64,000 bases of DNA from Megalonaias nervosa (Eukaryota; Mollusca; Bivalvia; Unionida; Unionidae). Numbering within the stretch: position 1 is the stretch's first letter; every line of letters starts with the position of its first letter. Positions 12,098-22,634 of this stretch are shown here, in pieces. Both the position numbers and the translations under genes were made by a program. The stretch is taken from contig JAECUM010009861.1 in the NCBI GenBank assembly GCA_016617855.1, forward strand, positions 1 to 64,000, written 5' to 3'. The notes under the pieces are model-generated. The model saw only the letters and a list, made by a program, of their open reading frames with translations. It made no database searches and had not been told where the DNA came from.

Positions 12098-13741
12098 CTT
12101 AAAATATTTAACATCCAGTCTAGTCTGATCTTATAAACATAACCACCATTTATTCCCCTATTTTTTTCAACTTATCAATGGAAACAAATGAGTGAAATTA
12201 AATTACTTGGTACAATAAATTCTGTTAGACTGACAAGCCATCATTTTACAAGTAAAAACAAGTCTGATTAACAGGACTGTCTGATGATCATGCTCATATT
12301 GATGGCATAGTTCACAGACTAAGGATTAGTTCTGACAAAGAAATCAAATACCACTTTTTTGTTAAAAAAAGAAGCTATTAACAACTTTGAAACATAAGAA
12401 AATAATCAGACGCTATGCAATGTCTGAATATTAGAAACAGTAACAATTGCAGTGCATTGTTTTGTGACAATAGCAATAAAGTGTGTAGATGTTTTCTTTT
12501 GCAGATGCCATTAATTTTTTTTTATTTTCCCAGCATTATGTTTAATGTTCAGTGTCAGACTGGATTCTGGAGCATCGCATTGCTTCCATTTGCCAATTTA
12601 AATTGAAATAGGTCAAGAGGTTACCCCATAAAGGTTTTTGGCTATTATAATAATTTACTTTTTCCACAAAAGTGAAAACAATAATACTCAAAAAGATTTA
12701 TGTTCAAAGAATATTCGAAATTAATAAATTTTGAAGATTTGTGTATGGAAAACACCCATCTATGTCAATTTTACTGGCATTTTTTTTTTACCACCCTTTT
12801 TACATAATTAATCATTAAAGTCTGATTCAAATTGTGAATCATTGGTCAATGCATCCACAAATTTAAGACTGAAAACCTGGTGAAAAAAAATGGATATTAA
12901 AGTGAACCTTTCCAAGGCTCTTTTTTACAAATAAAACAATTCATACTATTTCCTAGATTAATGGAAACAGCATGCATTCAATTAGTCCTCCAATGGTCAA
13001 GGTAAGAAAAAATTCAGCCATGTTGCAGCATGGTCTCCTTCAGGTAGTGCAACTTTATAGCTATTAAATGTAATTAACTAATTGGTTTCATAACATTTTT
13101 AAATTCTTTTTTCTACAAGATCTTTCTAAATCATTACTTTCGAAAATATGGATTGCAAATTAAAACAGTTGCATGTAATTGTTCAAAGATCACACTTTGA
13201 ATGTTGCAGTATCTTCTTGCCACTTTTGTGGTGGTGAAAATCTGGGCTACAATTACAAGATCCATGACTTTCAAAACCTTGCCAAATAATCTGAAATAAT
13301 TCAAGTGCATGGGAACAAAATTCTCTATCCATCAGATTGTTCACATCAATACATTTTTATGGGTAACTGGTACTAATCATGATGCACGACGTTCTTTGAA
13401 ACCAACCATAGGCTCGATTTAAATTTTAAAAAAAAAACGTTTTTCAAGAAAAATTATGAAAGGATAAGCTTGCTCATATAAGAATAAGCATAAATGCGTT
13501 TCTGATTGATGTTTTCATTTATTTCTGTACTCCTGTATTTATAAATATATCTTGCGAAGACTGTTCTTGAAGAAACAAAGCAACGAGCACGTGGTGTTTA
13601 AAAATTCCCCCCCCCCTTCCATGCCTACACAAATAAACCTCTATTTAAACAGTTGACATGATGTACATTTTAAACAAATTGGACATCATATGATAGGTTA
13701 GACCAAACTATAAAATGTATAACATCAAAAATTTTGTCTAC
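12098..13741 (-). other. Intron 1 of the minus-strand nucleolin-like gene
   Basis: AT-rich, with an intronic E-box at 13588, a C-run near 13610 and no recognised repeat or ORF of note. Confidence 0.55.
13588..13593. promoter_or_regulatory. CACGTG E-box in intron 1 of the minus gene
   Basis: This third E-box lies about 150 bp into the first intron of the minus-strand gene. Intron 1 E-boxes are known in mammalian nucleolin; the parallel is suggestive only. Confidence 0.35.
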
Positions 13742-13771
13742 CTTTCCTTTCTTCCCGCTTTTAGGTGGCAT
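13742..13771 (-). CDS. Minus-strand nucleolin-like gene exon 1
   Basis: Ten codons read MPPKSGKKGK and end at a gtagac donor, phase 0. The ATG has A at -3. A CACGTG E-box lies about 30 bp upstream (13801-13806) and another is in intron 1 (13588-13593). The basic, Gly/Lys-rich peptide suits a nucleolar protein. Confidence 0.68.
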
Positions 13772-13800
13772 TCTGGAGATGTTCTATTTGCTTCTTCCTA

Positions 13801-13806
13801 CACGTG
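13801..13806. promoter_or_regulatory. CACGTG E-box by the minus-gene start
   Basis: A perfect palindromic E-box core lies 30 bp upstream of the minus-gene ATG, so it falls in the 5' UTR or core promoter. It would suit bHLH-ZIP factors of the Myc/Max/USF type. Confidence 0.45.
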
Positions 13807-14209
13807 TGGTGAAAGAGTTATAAAAGAATGGAGGCTTAGTGTTAGTTTCGTATTTGGAGGTAGTGCGTATTCATATTTCTGAAGTAGAAAATAGTACCAA
13901 ACTATCAAAAATATATTAGCTTTCAAGATGTTCAATAGAATTCTTTTCTCAATTTTGAAATAAACTAGTATATTAATTTATTATTTATGCGAATAATAAA
14001 TATAATGCTAACTTTAATATTGTGATTATTTAGCAAGCATATAATTGTTAAATTCGAATCTTTTAGCTATGCAAATGAATCACAAAAAATAAATAAAAAA
14101 ATAAATTGTTGTTTATTATTAAAATAAACTTAGTTATTCATACTTAAACTACAAATTTACACTCAAAGGACTAATGTAAATCAGATACAAAACTAAAGCT
14201 AGTAAAACA

Positions 14210-14215
14210 CACGTG
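14210..14215. promoter_or_regulatory. CACGTG E-box by the plus-gene start
   Basis: A perfect E-box core lies 16 bp before the plus-gene ATG, nearly mirroring the site by the other gene. Confidence 0.45.
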
Positions 14216-14230
14216 CTTTTTGAACGAGGA

Positions 14231-14254
14231 ATGGCATCCAAGAGAAACATAAAG
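14231..14254 (+). CDS. Nucleolin-like gene exon 1 (start codon)
   Basis: Eight codons read MASKRNIK and are followed directly by a gtataa donor in phase 0. The ATG has G at -3 and G at +4, a good initiation context. A CACGTG E-box lies 16 bp upstream. The choice of start rests on the very short basic peptide, on phase agreement with exon 2, and on the mirrored arrangement of the divergent minus-strand gene. A tiny first exon is hard to prove from sequence alone, so this is less certain than the downstream exons. Confidence 0.6.
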
Positions 14255-17200
14255 GTATAATTACTGCTGATTTATATGTATTTTTCGTTCTTTTTAACTG
14301 TAAAAATATGAAATTTGTTTTTTTAAGCTAAAGAGGTATCAGTATATTTGTACATGCATATTAAAGATGTTGATAGCTTATATAGAATTTTTTTTAAAAA
14401 AAGGTGAAGCAAATGTTCAAAACTTCTCGATCTTTTCCCAGTCGGCAATTTCTCCATGTGGATTTATTTGTGATTGCTTCAAACAGCTATTCACTCAGAT
14501 GCAAAGATCCTCATTTTGTGGGCAATCCAATTGCAGTACCACTTCATTTTAAAGTCCAAAAGTGGAGAAACGATCCTCTTCCTTTAACTGTAACTGATAT
14601 ACATTTTTTTTATGGATCCTTTATTAAGCCCACTGCACCATTGCCTTTCTATGTGTTATTTGTTGTACTGTGGGTCATCGTGGATGTTAAAATTAGAATT
14701 TGTACAATTTATCTTATTGAAAGAAACCTTGAAATGTTTTATGCTGAGACATCCCATAGTACATAGTCTAAGTAGTCCAACAATGTAAGACCTCGACACA
14801 GATATTTGTTTTTGGGTGTCGAGATCTTAATAACGGAGCTGTTAGTGTGTTCCGATATTGATTAACATGGGAATGATTTTCAGGAATATCTCACAAACTT
14901 GTTGGCGCTTTTCTACAAATTAAAGCTTTTGTCCGACATTACATACTGTAATGTCTGTTTAGTAAAAATTCAAATTCCCACACAAGAAAATGGACGTGTT
15001 TTCATGTTCCGTTGGCCTTCATTTCAGTTGGCTGGAATGCAGTGGAAACTGGGAATACTGAAATAGGTTAAAAGGTTGATAAGAACCTCGGACAAAGCAA
15101 AGCTATTTAAACACTTTCTTCAATGATAACATATTTTTTTTTGTTTCATTAAAGAGGGATACTTCAACTTAACCTGATTTTGGCATTCCTGGTTTCCTTC
15201 AGTTTCCAGCCAGCTGAAATGTAAGACAACAAAACTTAAAAACATGGCCATTTACTTATGCTGAAAGAAATTAAACAGTTCACTTATTTAATGCCGAAGT
15301 GCAGCATATCATTGCAGAAAAACGTGTAAAATATGGTTTAACTTCTTTATCCGATATTTTATTTTAGGATGTGTGCCAGATTAGTTCAGCTGATTACTGT
15401 TTTCAGCCTTGTTATTTTTTGTGTGCCATATAAGGAAATTGCTGCCGTATTTGAAAACTAAACAGATCATAGTAAATATGGTATTCACTGAATAACATAT
15501 CGTAGAATATCCATATATGGTATAGCAAGCATTTATTTGAAAAAACGAATTCCTGCAAGAATCTTGTATTATCTGTCATGGTGGACAAAGTACTATGAAC
15601 ATTTACCAGATCACATGAATACAGGTCAAGGTACATATGTGACTGTTAGACAGAAAAATGTTGATTTTACCTAATTTTACCTAACATATTTGCTTCACCA
15701 TGTGTACACTCAAGATTTTATCTTGCACTGAATGAAGTACGTCTCATTGTTTTGAATCACAGACACCACTACACTAAACTTAATGTCTCAAAAATACAAT
15801 AAAGATCTCTGAAATAATGTGTATATAAGAGAGGAAGAGCCGGAAATAAAGTATTGTGGTTTAAAAGGAAAGAATCGGTACTAATTTGGAACCATTTTAA
15901 TATGGCTAATGTGTATACCAAAGAAAGTCACTAGAACACTTGCAAAATTCAAACATGTTTTTATTCTCAAAGGAGTTCATATTAATTATTTCCCATGCCA
16001 TCAATGTACAACAGAGTTTCTGATTTGGCAAGCATCTGCCTGCAGTCCTCCGATTAAAAACCATCGAAATCTAAATCTTATCATGACTCTCAATAGTTGA
16101 CTAAGATTATTGGGTCATGCATGCTGATCCTCACAGCCATTTCTGTTTTTTAATGCTGCACACTTTAAAATATTTTTGATGATATCTAGTTCCCCTTCAA
16201 TAATTTGAAGTGTCATTGATGCATGTAATTTCTGTCCACTGCTTTGATTGTTCAGGTGCAGTCCATGGTCTTGGCTAGCTTTTGGCAGCTTTCCTAATAA
16301 AGGCAGGCCAAAGTTTCTCGTGGCTGGATTTGTTATGTACATGCCCCTGGAATTACAGTAGGGATGACATTTCCCATTATATACTGTCTGTATCTTGTGG
16401 GCTTTACTGACCCCTTGATAAGGAGGGATCTTTTTATCATCACCTCCTCCGTCCAGGCTTTCTTGCTGGGAAAGAAACTGTCTCCAATTCAAATTAAAGC
16501 TGATTTTAAAAAAGTTTGTTTGCCCAAAGGCAAAATTGACAGATCGAAATAAGAGTTTTTGGCACTCATTTTCATTTGAGCAAGAAATTATGTGCTAATT
16601 TTGAATAATTAAGCAATGAAATTTTGATATTGGAATTGCCTTGCAGATATGTAATTGGACAGCTAGATGTTTTTGCTGGGAAAACAGATTGTACAGTCTG
16701 GTATTCTAGTGGGCCATGCATTTGAGGTTTAGCATTAACTTATTAATTCATTTGAAAAGACAGTCATTGGAGAAGTTAAAAATGCTAGTAAATGAAGCGT
16801 GAAGATTAAAGTTTAATTAGGGTAAAATTTACAACATATATTTTTTTACCTGGGAAACCAATTAATAAAAAATGTCAATAAATTGTAATGGGACCAATGT
16901 GGTAACCAAAAATAAATTCTAGTGCCAACCTGGATATTCACATGCAAAGATAAGGAGTTGGATAAGTTAAACTGTAGTGTGAAAATACAAATAATTTCAA
17001 ACCCTGTTTATTTAGTGTATGGTATATTATAATGTAATCAAATCATACAAGTGTGGCAAATATTTACTGGCACATTTCATTAAAACGTTTCTGGCTTCTT
17101 GAGGGTTTTTTAAAAAAATATTCACAGTGAGATTACTTTTATGTTCATGTTAACTTGTCACGTGTTTTTAAAGTTGTGAAGAACAAAATCACAAAAAACT

Positions 17201-18544
17201 TAATTTGTAACTGTTATCATTGTTAATAATGCTGCAAATGAATGTTAGACGTAGATTTGGAGAAGGACTGGTCAATTTTAACTTTGGTAGCAAACTTTGG
17301 TTGCAAAACCCTAGTTTTGTTTAATTTGATCAGTGTTTATGCATTTCTTTCTTTAATTGTATTACATAAGAATGCAGATAATGTATTGTTTGTATTTGTT
17401 ACACAATTTATTCTTACATCACAGTGAAACTTTATAGCTGATCAATGATTCATGGTAATCCAGATATTAGTATCTGGACTCTAATTTCTTTTATCTTGGA
17501 CTCCAACATTTTCCATATTCGGAGTTCTGAACTGTAAGTTTTGAAATCCTAGTGAGAACCTTGCCAGAGTTAATAAGTTACCACCTGGCATTCAATTCCA
17601 TGCCATCAAATCTAGTTGAAGTCCAGTATCTTGATGGCTTCAGGAATGGGTTTGGTGCAGCATTCTACTAGCTTCATTTGTGATGATATCTTAAAGACAT
17701 CCTGAAATTTAATATAAAAAACTTTGAAAGGCTATACAACAGGTTGTGACAGAAAAGGGAAATTTACCAGAATGTCATTTTCAGTTCTGGATTTAGTATT
17801 AGCATCATCCTTCCATGAGTAACTGATTTCCTTTCAAATTAATTATATAACATCTTACTTTCAGAAAACTATTCTTTAGAATTTTACCAGACAACAGTAT
17901 TTTATTCAATTCTGCTTTTAAAAATAAATTGTTGACTGACAATAAGCTGACATACTACCTTAAAAATATGTAGGATGTTATTATCAGGTATTTCTGGTGA
18001 GGTTCTGTTTAATTAGGTTTCCAAAATAAGTCTTGGAAAATGATAATAAAAGTTTGTTGTTGTTGCTAGTATTTGCCTTGCTTAATTCAAGTTTAAGCTT
18101 ATGTATTTTGTTCATTAGTTGTCTGCAACACAAATCAAACTGTTAGGGACTGATCTAATGTCTGTAGTACCGACACTGGGGCAGTCCTTCAATTTTAGGT
18201 CTTGTTACAAGTCCAGGAGATAAGCTTTCTTACCTCTTTTGTCTTGTTTTTAGAGTATTTAAAGAAATGGCAAAGCATAATGACAGTTGTACCAAGTTGG
18301 CAACACATCTGTTGATTGCCCAATAGAAACAATGTAGTCTTATGTTGAATTGAGCTTAATCTGCAACATCATTTATCTATTTTTAATAAAGGATCTGCCT
18401 AAATTTCACTGATCCTGCTAAAATCAAACAAAAGTTTTCTGATTCAACATTTATAATCATTAGGATGAACTCAAAGCAGTAAGAACTGCATTTCACCAAC
18501 TAGACTGTGACCAATGTCCAGTTGCTCAGAAAATGCGCTGGTCT

Positions 18545-18700
18545 GAACCTTTGAGCCAAGGTAGCATACTTGTTAGCATTGGGCTCATGATCAAATTGTT
18601 GTTGGTTTGATATCCACCAATGCCAGGCTGGGTCAGCTACCTCCATGCATCCTTGGGAAGGGCACTTAGCTGCCATTTCCTCTGCATGATGTAGCTATTG
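18545..18700 (+). mobile_element. tRNA-derived SINE relic, family 3 type
   Basis: A degenerate tRNA-like head (gttagcattgggctcatgat, then ggtttgatatcc) is followed by ccttgggaagggcactt, the complement of the body phrase aagtgcctt in family-3 copies at 43497 and 59042. Heavily diverged. Confidence 0.45.
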
Positions 18701-18841
18701 ATGTTTTAAAACAAAAAACAAATAGTCACTGTTCTACCAGTATTATTGAGAAGGAATGCAGCATATGATCTGAATATGAAGAAATTCTATATTTTTTTAA
18801 CTGTTGTTTGACCTGTTATATTTTTTTATGAAATCTAACTA

Positions 18842-19689
18842 CATAGCTGCCAACCGTCACAATTTTGGTGTGAATTTCACGACTTTTTCAGCAATTTACA
18901 GATTCACGCCGCATGCAAAAAAAATATCGAATTCCCCAATTCTCAATTATTTTAAATCTTTAATTAAATAACCAATATCCCGTTAAGTGCTAGTCATGAT
19001 ATCCGCAGTTGCCAAAACGGTCTGGTATTGCTGGTCGCAATATTGGTAGAACTATAGCCGATTGATACAGTTGTCCCGGTAGCAAGCATTTTAGTGTATT
19101 TTAATCTGTATGTATAAGAGTAATTTTACAAATGCTTTTGAGAGAAACTGGGCCCTAACCAGAATTTTACTCTGCGCATGTGCCATCAACACTGATTTGA
19201 ATTACCATTTGGCATCAATATTGAAAATGTCTTCACCACCAAGGAAAGAGAAATGTATTGTACAAAAGTGAAGTTTAGTTTGGAATATACCCAAAATTGG
19301 CCATGCATTCAGCCATCAAACACCGATATACATCATGCTTTTTGCACACAGTGAGCGACAAATTTTAGCATTGGGCATGGTGGCAGAGATGATGTGAGGA
19401 AGTACATTGGTAGCAAAAAGCACAAAGAGGTTGGGAAAATTAAAAACTCCGGCAGATTTCAGCTCTGGAATATTTTAAGCCATCGACAGAAGACCTGCAA
19501 GCTACCAGCGCTGAAACATTGTGAGTTTTCTTGTTGAACACAATCTGCCTTTATCAGCTGGATCCCATGCTAAACATTGGTTAAGACAAATATTCCCAGA
19601 ATCGAAGATCGCTTCACAAATTCATGTTAAATTCACTAATATTTATCCCTGTTTTCACTAACTGCGAGCCTGGAGGGTTGGCAGTTATG
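18842..19689 (+). mobile_element. TIR DNA transposon with IGHGG zinc-finger remnant, 0.85 kb
   Basis: The ends CATAGCTGCCAACC and its right-hand inverse (ggttggcagttatg) match the ends of the 5186-6297 element. Flanks taacta / taatta form a 6-bp duplication with one mismatch. A plus-strand degraded frame near 19358-19430 has the phrases LGMVAEMM / IGSKKHKEVGK in shifting frames, fitting a BED-like zinc finger (ancestral IGHGG core). It has stops and frameshifts. The right end lies 25 bp from the exon 2 acceptor. Confidence 0.65.
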
Positions 19690-19714
19690 TAATTAGAGGA
19701 GTTTTGTTTTTCAG

Positions 19715-19852
19715 AAAGCACAGCTCCAGCAGGGCAAGGGAGCTCTAACTCCACAGCCCCAGAAAGGGTCTAAATTTGTTAACAAAGGTCCCAGATCTGA
19801 GCCACCAGCCAAGAAGAAAACAATGATGGAAGCAGTAGATGATAGTGAGGAG
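19715..19852 (+). CDS. Nucleolin-like gene exon 2 (basic block)
   Basis: The acceptor is a T-rich tract ending ttttcag; the donor is gag|gttaga. The 138 bases encode 46 codons in phase 0, starting KAQLQQGKG and ending MMEAVDDSEE. The peptide is rich in Lys, Gln and Pro with a PPAKKK cluster, followed by the first acidic residues. Such Lys/Pro-rich segments with adjoining acidic serines are typical of nucleolin N-termini. A DNA transposon ends only 25 bp upstream of this exon (18842-19689). Confidence 0.75.
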
Positions 19853-20119
19853 GTTAGAATGCTGACTAGACTGTCATTTTCATGCTCAAGATGATTATAA
19901 CAATTTTTGGAAATTTAATTTAATACCTGATAAAGAAAGTGGCTAAAAATGCACCTTTTACAAGTAGTTTTATAAGGATGAATTTCACATCTGGCCCATG
20001 TAAGCTGCATTGTCTTTCACAAGATCAGACTCTGCATTTCATGTCATACTGAATAAATGAAGCACATGGGCTAATTGCTTGTATGTGACAACCTTGTCCA
20101 GTAAAATCCATTTTAAAGA

Positions 20120-21370
20120 CAATCTCGCTTGTGGAACCAAATGAATCAAATTCTTTAGATGGCTTAGGATTAGTTCTCCAATTTTTGGATCAAAGGTCAG
20201 GGTCAGTGAGACTAAAAGGAAAAAGAATGGTTCCTGCAGAATAACTTTAAGTTGACATCACAGACCTTGATTAATTATTGTGGATGTCTTGCACTTGGAG
20301 TAAGGTAGAAGTCAATAGATTTGGGGGTTAAAGGTCAAGGATCAAGGTCATTATGGCTGAAAGTGTTTCTGCACAAAATTTTCAGTTGTCAGCCATGTAC
20401 CTTCACCAAAATTTGTTGATGGCTTACATGTTGGGTAAAAAAGAAGTCAACTGAGATAAAAATGAAACACATTTGCAGACTATAGCTGAGACAGATACAT
20501 GCTAGTGATTTCTGCTATTATCAGATATAAGGTCTTTAAGAGCTAAAGATTTCATGGGCACAGAGCATCTTCCATATTCATTATCTAATTAATGAAGCTG
20601 ATTTCATTTTTGTATACACAGTTGTGAGGTGGAATATATCATGATGTCCATCCATCGGTGGTAAAATTTGTTTTGTACACAATAACTTAACTATATACCT
20701 TCTACAGTAATCTGATGTAGTAAATGGCTTGTACTTCAGGTAAAGAAGAACCTTATGCCTATTTGGCTCAAAAGTTCAAAGGTCAAGGTCACTGACTGAA
20801 GGAAGGAAAATGGCTATTGCACAATAACTACTCTACAATCAACAGTTAGTAAACTTTGTAGATACCTTGTACTTGAGATAAGTTTGAACCCAGTTGATTT
20901 CAGGGTGTGGTCAAGTAAAAAGGTCATTCTGACTAAAACAAGATAAATGGTTTCCGTACATTAACTTTGAGTTTTCTATAATCAGTGGTTTCCAAACTTT
21001 ATGGCTGGCTTGCACTTGGTATGAGGAAAGACTCTATTGATTTTGGAGCCAAGGGTTCAAAGGGCAAGGCCAAATTGTTGAAAAAGAAAAGGTTTATGTA
21101 CAATATTAGTTCTAAATTTTATACCTCAGCCAAACTCTGAGGATGGCAGTCACTTGGGGTAATGAAGAAGGCTACTGACTTGGTGGCCCAAAGGTCAAGG
21201 TCATTGAAAGAATTTTGTTCCTGCACATTGACATTAGTATTGCATCACAAACTCGACTCAGTGCTTTGTGGATAGCTTGCACTTAGGGTAAGAAAAAAGT
21301 CTATTGATTTGGGGGTAAACTGGTTCAAGGTCAAGGTAACTGAATGAAGAGAAAAAGGGTTTCTACGCAA
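20120..21370 (+). repeat. Diverged tandem repeat array rich in AGGTCA motifs
   Basis: Recurring phrases in order are 'gattttgggggt', 'aaaggtcaaggtca', 'ctgactgaa', 'aatggtttctgcac', 'ataactttgag', 'gatagcttgcacttggggtaag'. They recur at roughly 120-220-bp steps. Four exact TCAAGGTCA sites lie at 20342, 20783, 21195 and 21325. That sequence matches the monomeric nuclear-receptor site of the FTZ-F1/ERR type; function is not implied. Confidence 0.7.
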
Positions 21371-21611
21371 AATTTCATTTATCTGCGTAAAGGCATATTA
21401 AACATGGGTGGGAATATATTATGTTCATGGTAATTATGCTACATTTTGGAAGTGACATGTGATAATAATAAGTCAGTTGTGGACAATTTCACTTTGCCAG
21501 GTGTAAGCTGCTTTAGTAAACATGCATTATAATTATTGGCTGACATTTTTAGAAATACAAAATTTTGTATATTCTGAAAACTATATATATTCATTTATAA
21601 GAGACCAACTG

Positions 21612-21676
21612 CAAACTGCACAGGCCCAGATCTGCCATTGGATAATGCACCGGCAGATCTGGGTCTGTGCAGTTTG
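21612..21676. repeat. 25-bp inverted repeat with 15-bp loop
   Basis: The left arm 21612-21636 and right arm 21652-21676 are complementary at 24 of 25 positions, the exception being a potential G:U pair. Related but unpaired sequence occurs near 11690-11790 and 54826-54838 (catagaccctgat), so this is part of a repeat family, possibly a MITE. Confidence 0.85.
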
Positions 21677-21957
21677 TTAGGAGTAATCATTAGAACAAAC
21701 AACATAGACCCTGATCTGTAGGTGCATTATGCTAAAGCTGGGTCAATATTTCTTCCTAAGTAAATGATGTATGAAGCTTTATATGTAATTTATTCCAATA
21801 ATGCTATTTCCCATTTACTTTGTTTCCTTTGAATAAGTTGTTATTAGCATGCTTTTCGTTACGATAAATATTTACACTTTACACTTAGTTCTGTTTGGTC
21901 CATTTTACTGTCGGTTTGCATGTGCACAAAATAATTATGTCTATACGCCCCTCCACT

Positions 21958-22178
21958 GGGGCCCCGAGTGGTCTAAAGCGCTCTCCGTTATGGATCACTG
22001 CCATCTCACCTCTGGCTGGGTTTGAGTCTCCGATTCGGCCAATGTGGGTATGTGAGAAAGCTTTCCAGTAGCTTCTCATGGGTCGGTGGGTCTTTCCTGG
22101 GTTCTTCCTCCACCATTAATACTGGCCACCATGTATAGCCTTTTGTGTGCTGAAAAAATGGCGTTAAACCCTACAACA
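21958..22178 (+). mobile_element. tRNA-derived SINE, family 1
   Basis: It has the family head (gagtggtctaaagcgctc) and B-box region (ggtttgagtct), the body through ccaccattaatactggccacc, and the tail aatggcgttaaaccctacaac. It lacks a ggccgag heptamer present in the copy at 24468. Imperfect flanking repeats near acgcccctccact support insertion. Confidence 0.8.
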
Positions 22179-22589
22179 GCGCCCCCTACACTAATTCAAA
22201 AACATGTGTACAGACCTAATTTATCCAGATTTTTAGAGTATTATTATAAATGGGAAAGAGATTATATCAGATTCCTAAAAGAGTATTAAGGAACCATAAA
22301 ATTCTTTGATAATTCCCAGCTGTGTGTGTTTACATGTATTAAATTGAACACAGTAACATAAGTTCTGTTGCAGTTTTCTGGTTCTATGCAATTTCATATT
22401 GACAACTGATAGAAAATGTGTAAAAATATGCTGTAATTCATATGAAGTTCCAGTATTATTTTGTTACAAATTCCTATCAATTTCATATATTTATTGGAAA
22501 AATTCCTGTATCTTTTAATTTTGGCATCAAAATCCGATTGGTAACCTGCCTGTGGTTTTGAATCATAACCAGATTCTCTTTCTTTCCAG

Positions 22590-22634
22590 GAAATCACATT
22601 TGAAGGACCTGAAGCCACTAAATTGTTTGCTGCT
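22590..22634 (+). CDS. Nucleolin-like gene exon 3 (15 codons)
   Basis: The acceptor is tctttccag and the donor gtaagt, both strong, and the exon is phase 0 at both ends. It encodes EITFEGPEATKLFAA, without the charge bias of its neighbours. Skipping this 45-base exon would keep the frame, so it could be alternatively spliced. No domain is recognised in it. Confidence 0.65.

Larger units (their letters stand above)
3114..13771 (-). other. Divergent nucleolin-like acidic protein gene, 5' part
   Basis: Three minus-strand exons join in phase into about 81 codons: a basic start (MPPKSGKKGK), then two blocks each going from Lys/Pro/Thr-rich to Ser/Asp/Glu-rich. This alternation is characteristic of the N-termini of nucleolin and of related nucleolar proteins such as Nopp140. 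The start does not look like a LisH domain, so Nopp140 is less likely. The last visible donor is phase 1, so at least one more exon lies left of 3114. I found no convincing candidate in 1-3113, so it is probably outside the window. No RRM is visible yet, so the identity is less certain than for the plus-strand gene. The two genes are head to head. Confidence 0.7.
13772..14230. promoter_or_regulatory. Divergent promoter region between the two nucleolin-like genes
   Basis: This 459-bp AT-rich gap separates the two start codons, so it must carry both 5' UTRs and probably a shared or back-to-back promoter. It has CACGTG E-boxes at 13801-13806 and 14210-14215, each within about 35 bp of an ATG. 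I see no clear TATA box that can be told apart from the AT-rich background. Vertebrate nucleolin is an established Myc target through E-boxes; use of the sites here is inference. Confidence 0.6.
14255..19714 (+). other. Intron 1 of the plus-strand nucleolin-like gene
   Basis: A 5.5-kb intron with a SINE-like relic (about 18545-18700) and a DNA transposon at its 3' end. Open frames at 14404-14766 (plus) and 16115-16492 (minus) have no recognised similarity and lengths expected by chance in this much AT-rich DNA. Confidence 0.6.
19853..22589 (+). other. Intron 2 of the plus-strand nucleolin-like gene
   Basis: A 2.7-kb intron largely filled by a diverged tandem array with AGGTCA motifs (about 20120-21370), a 25-bp hairpin (21612-21676) and one SINE (21958-22178). 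Confidence 0.6.

Noticed and set aside
14404..14766. 120-codon plus-strand frame in intron 1
   Set aside because: No recognisable motif, and a frame of this length is expected about once by chance in 64 kb at this AT content.
16115..16492. 125-codon minus-strand frame in intron 1
   Set aside because: It begins with a non-ATG codon, no domain is recognisable, and its length is within chance expectation. Its composition looks protein-like, so it could merit a database search.
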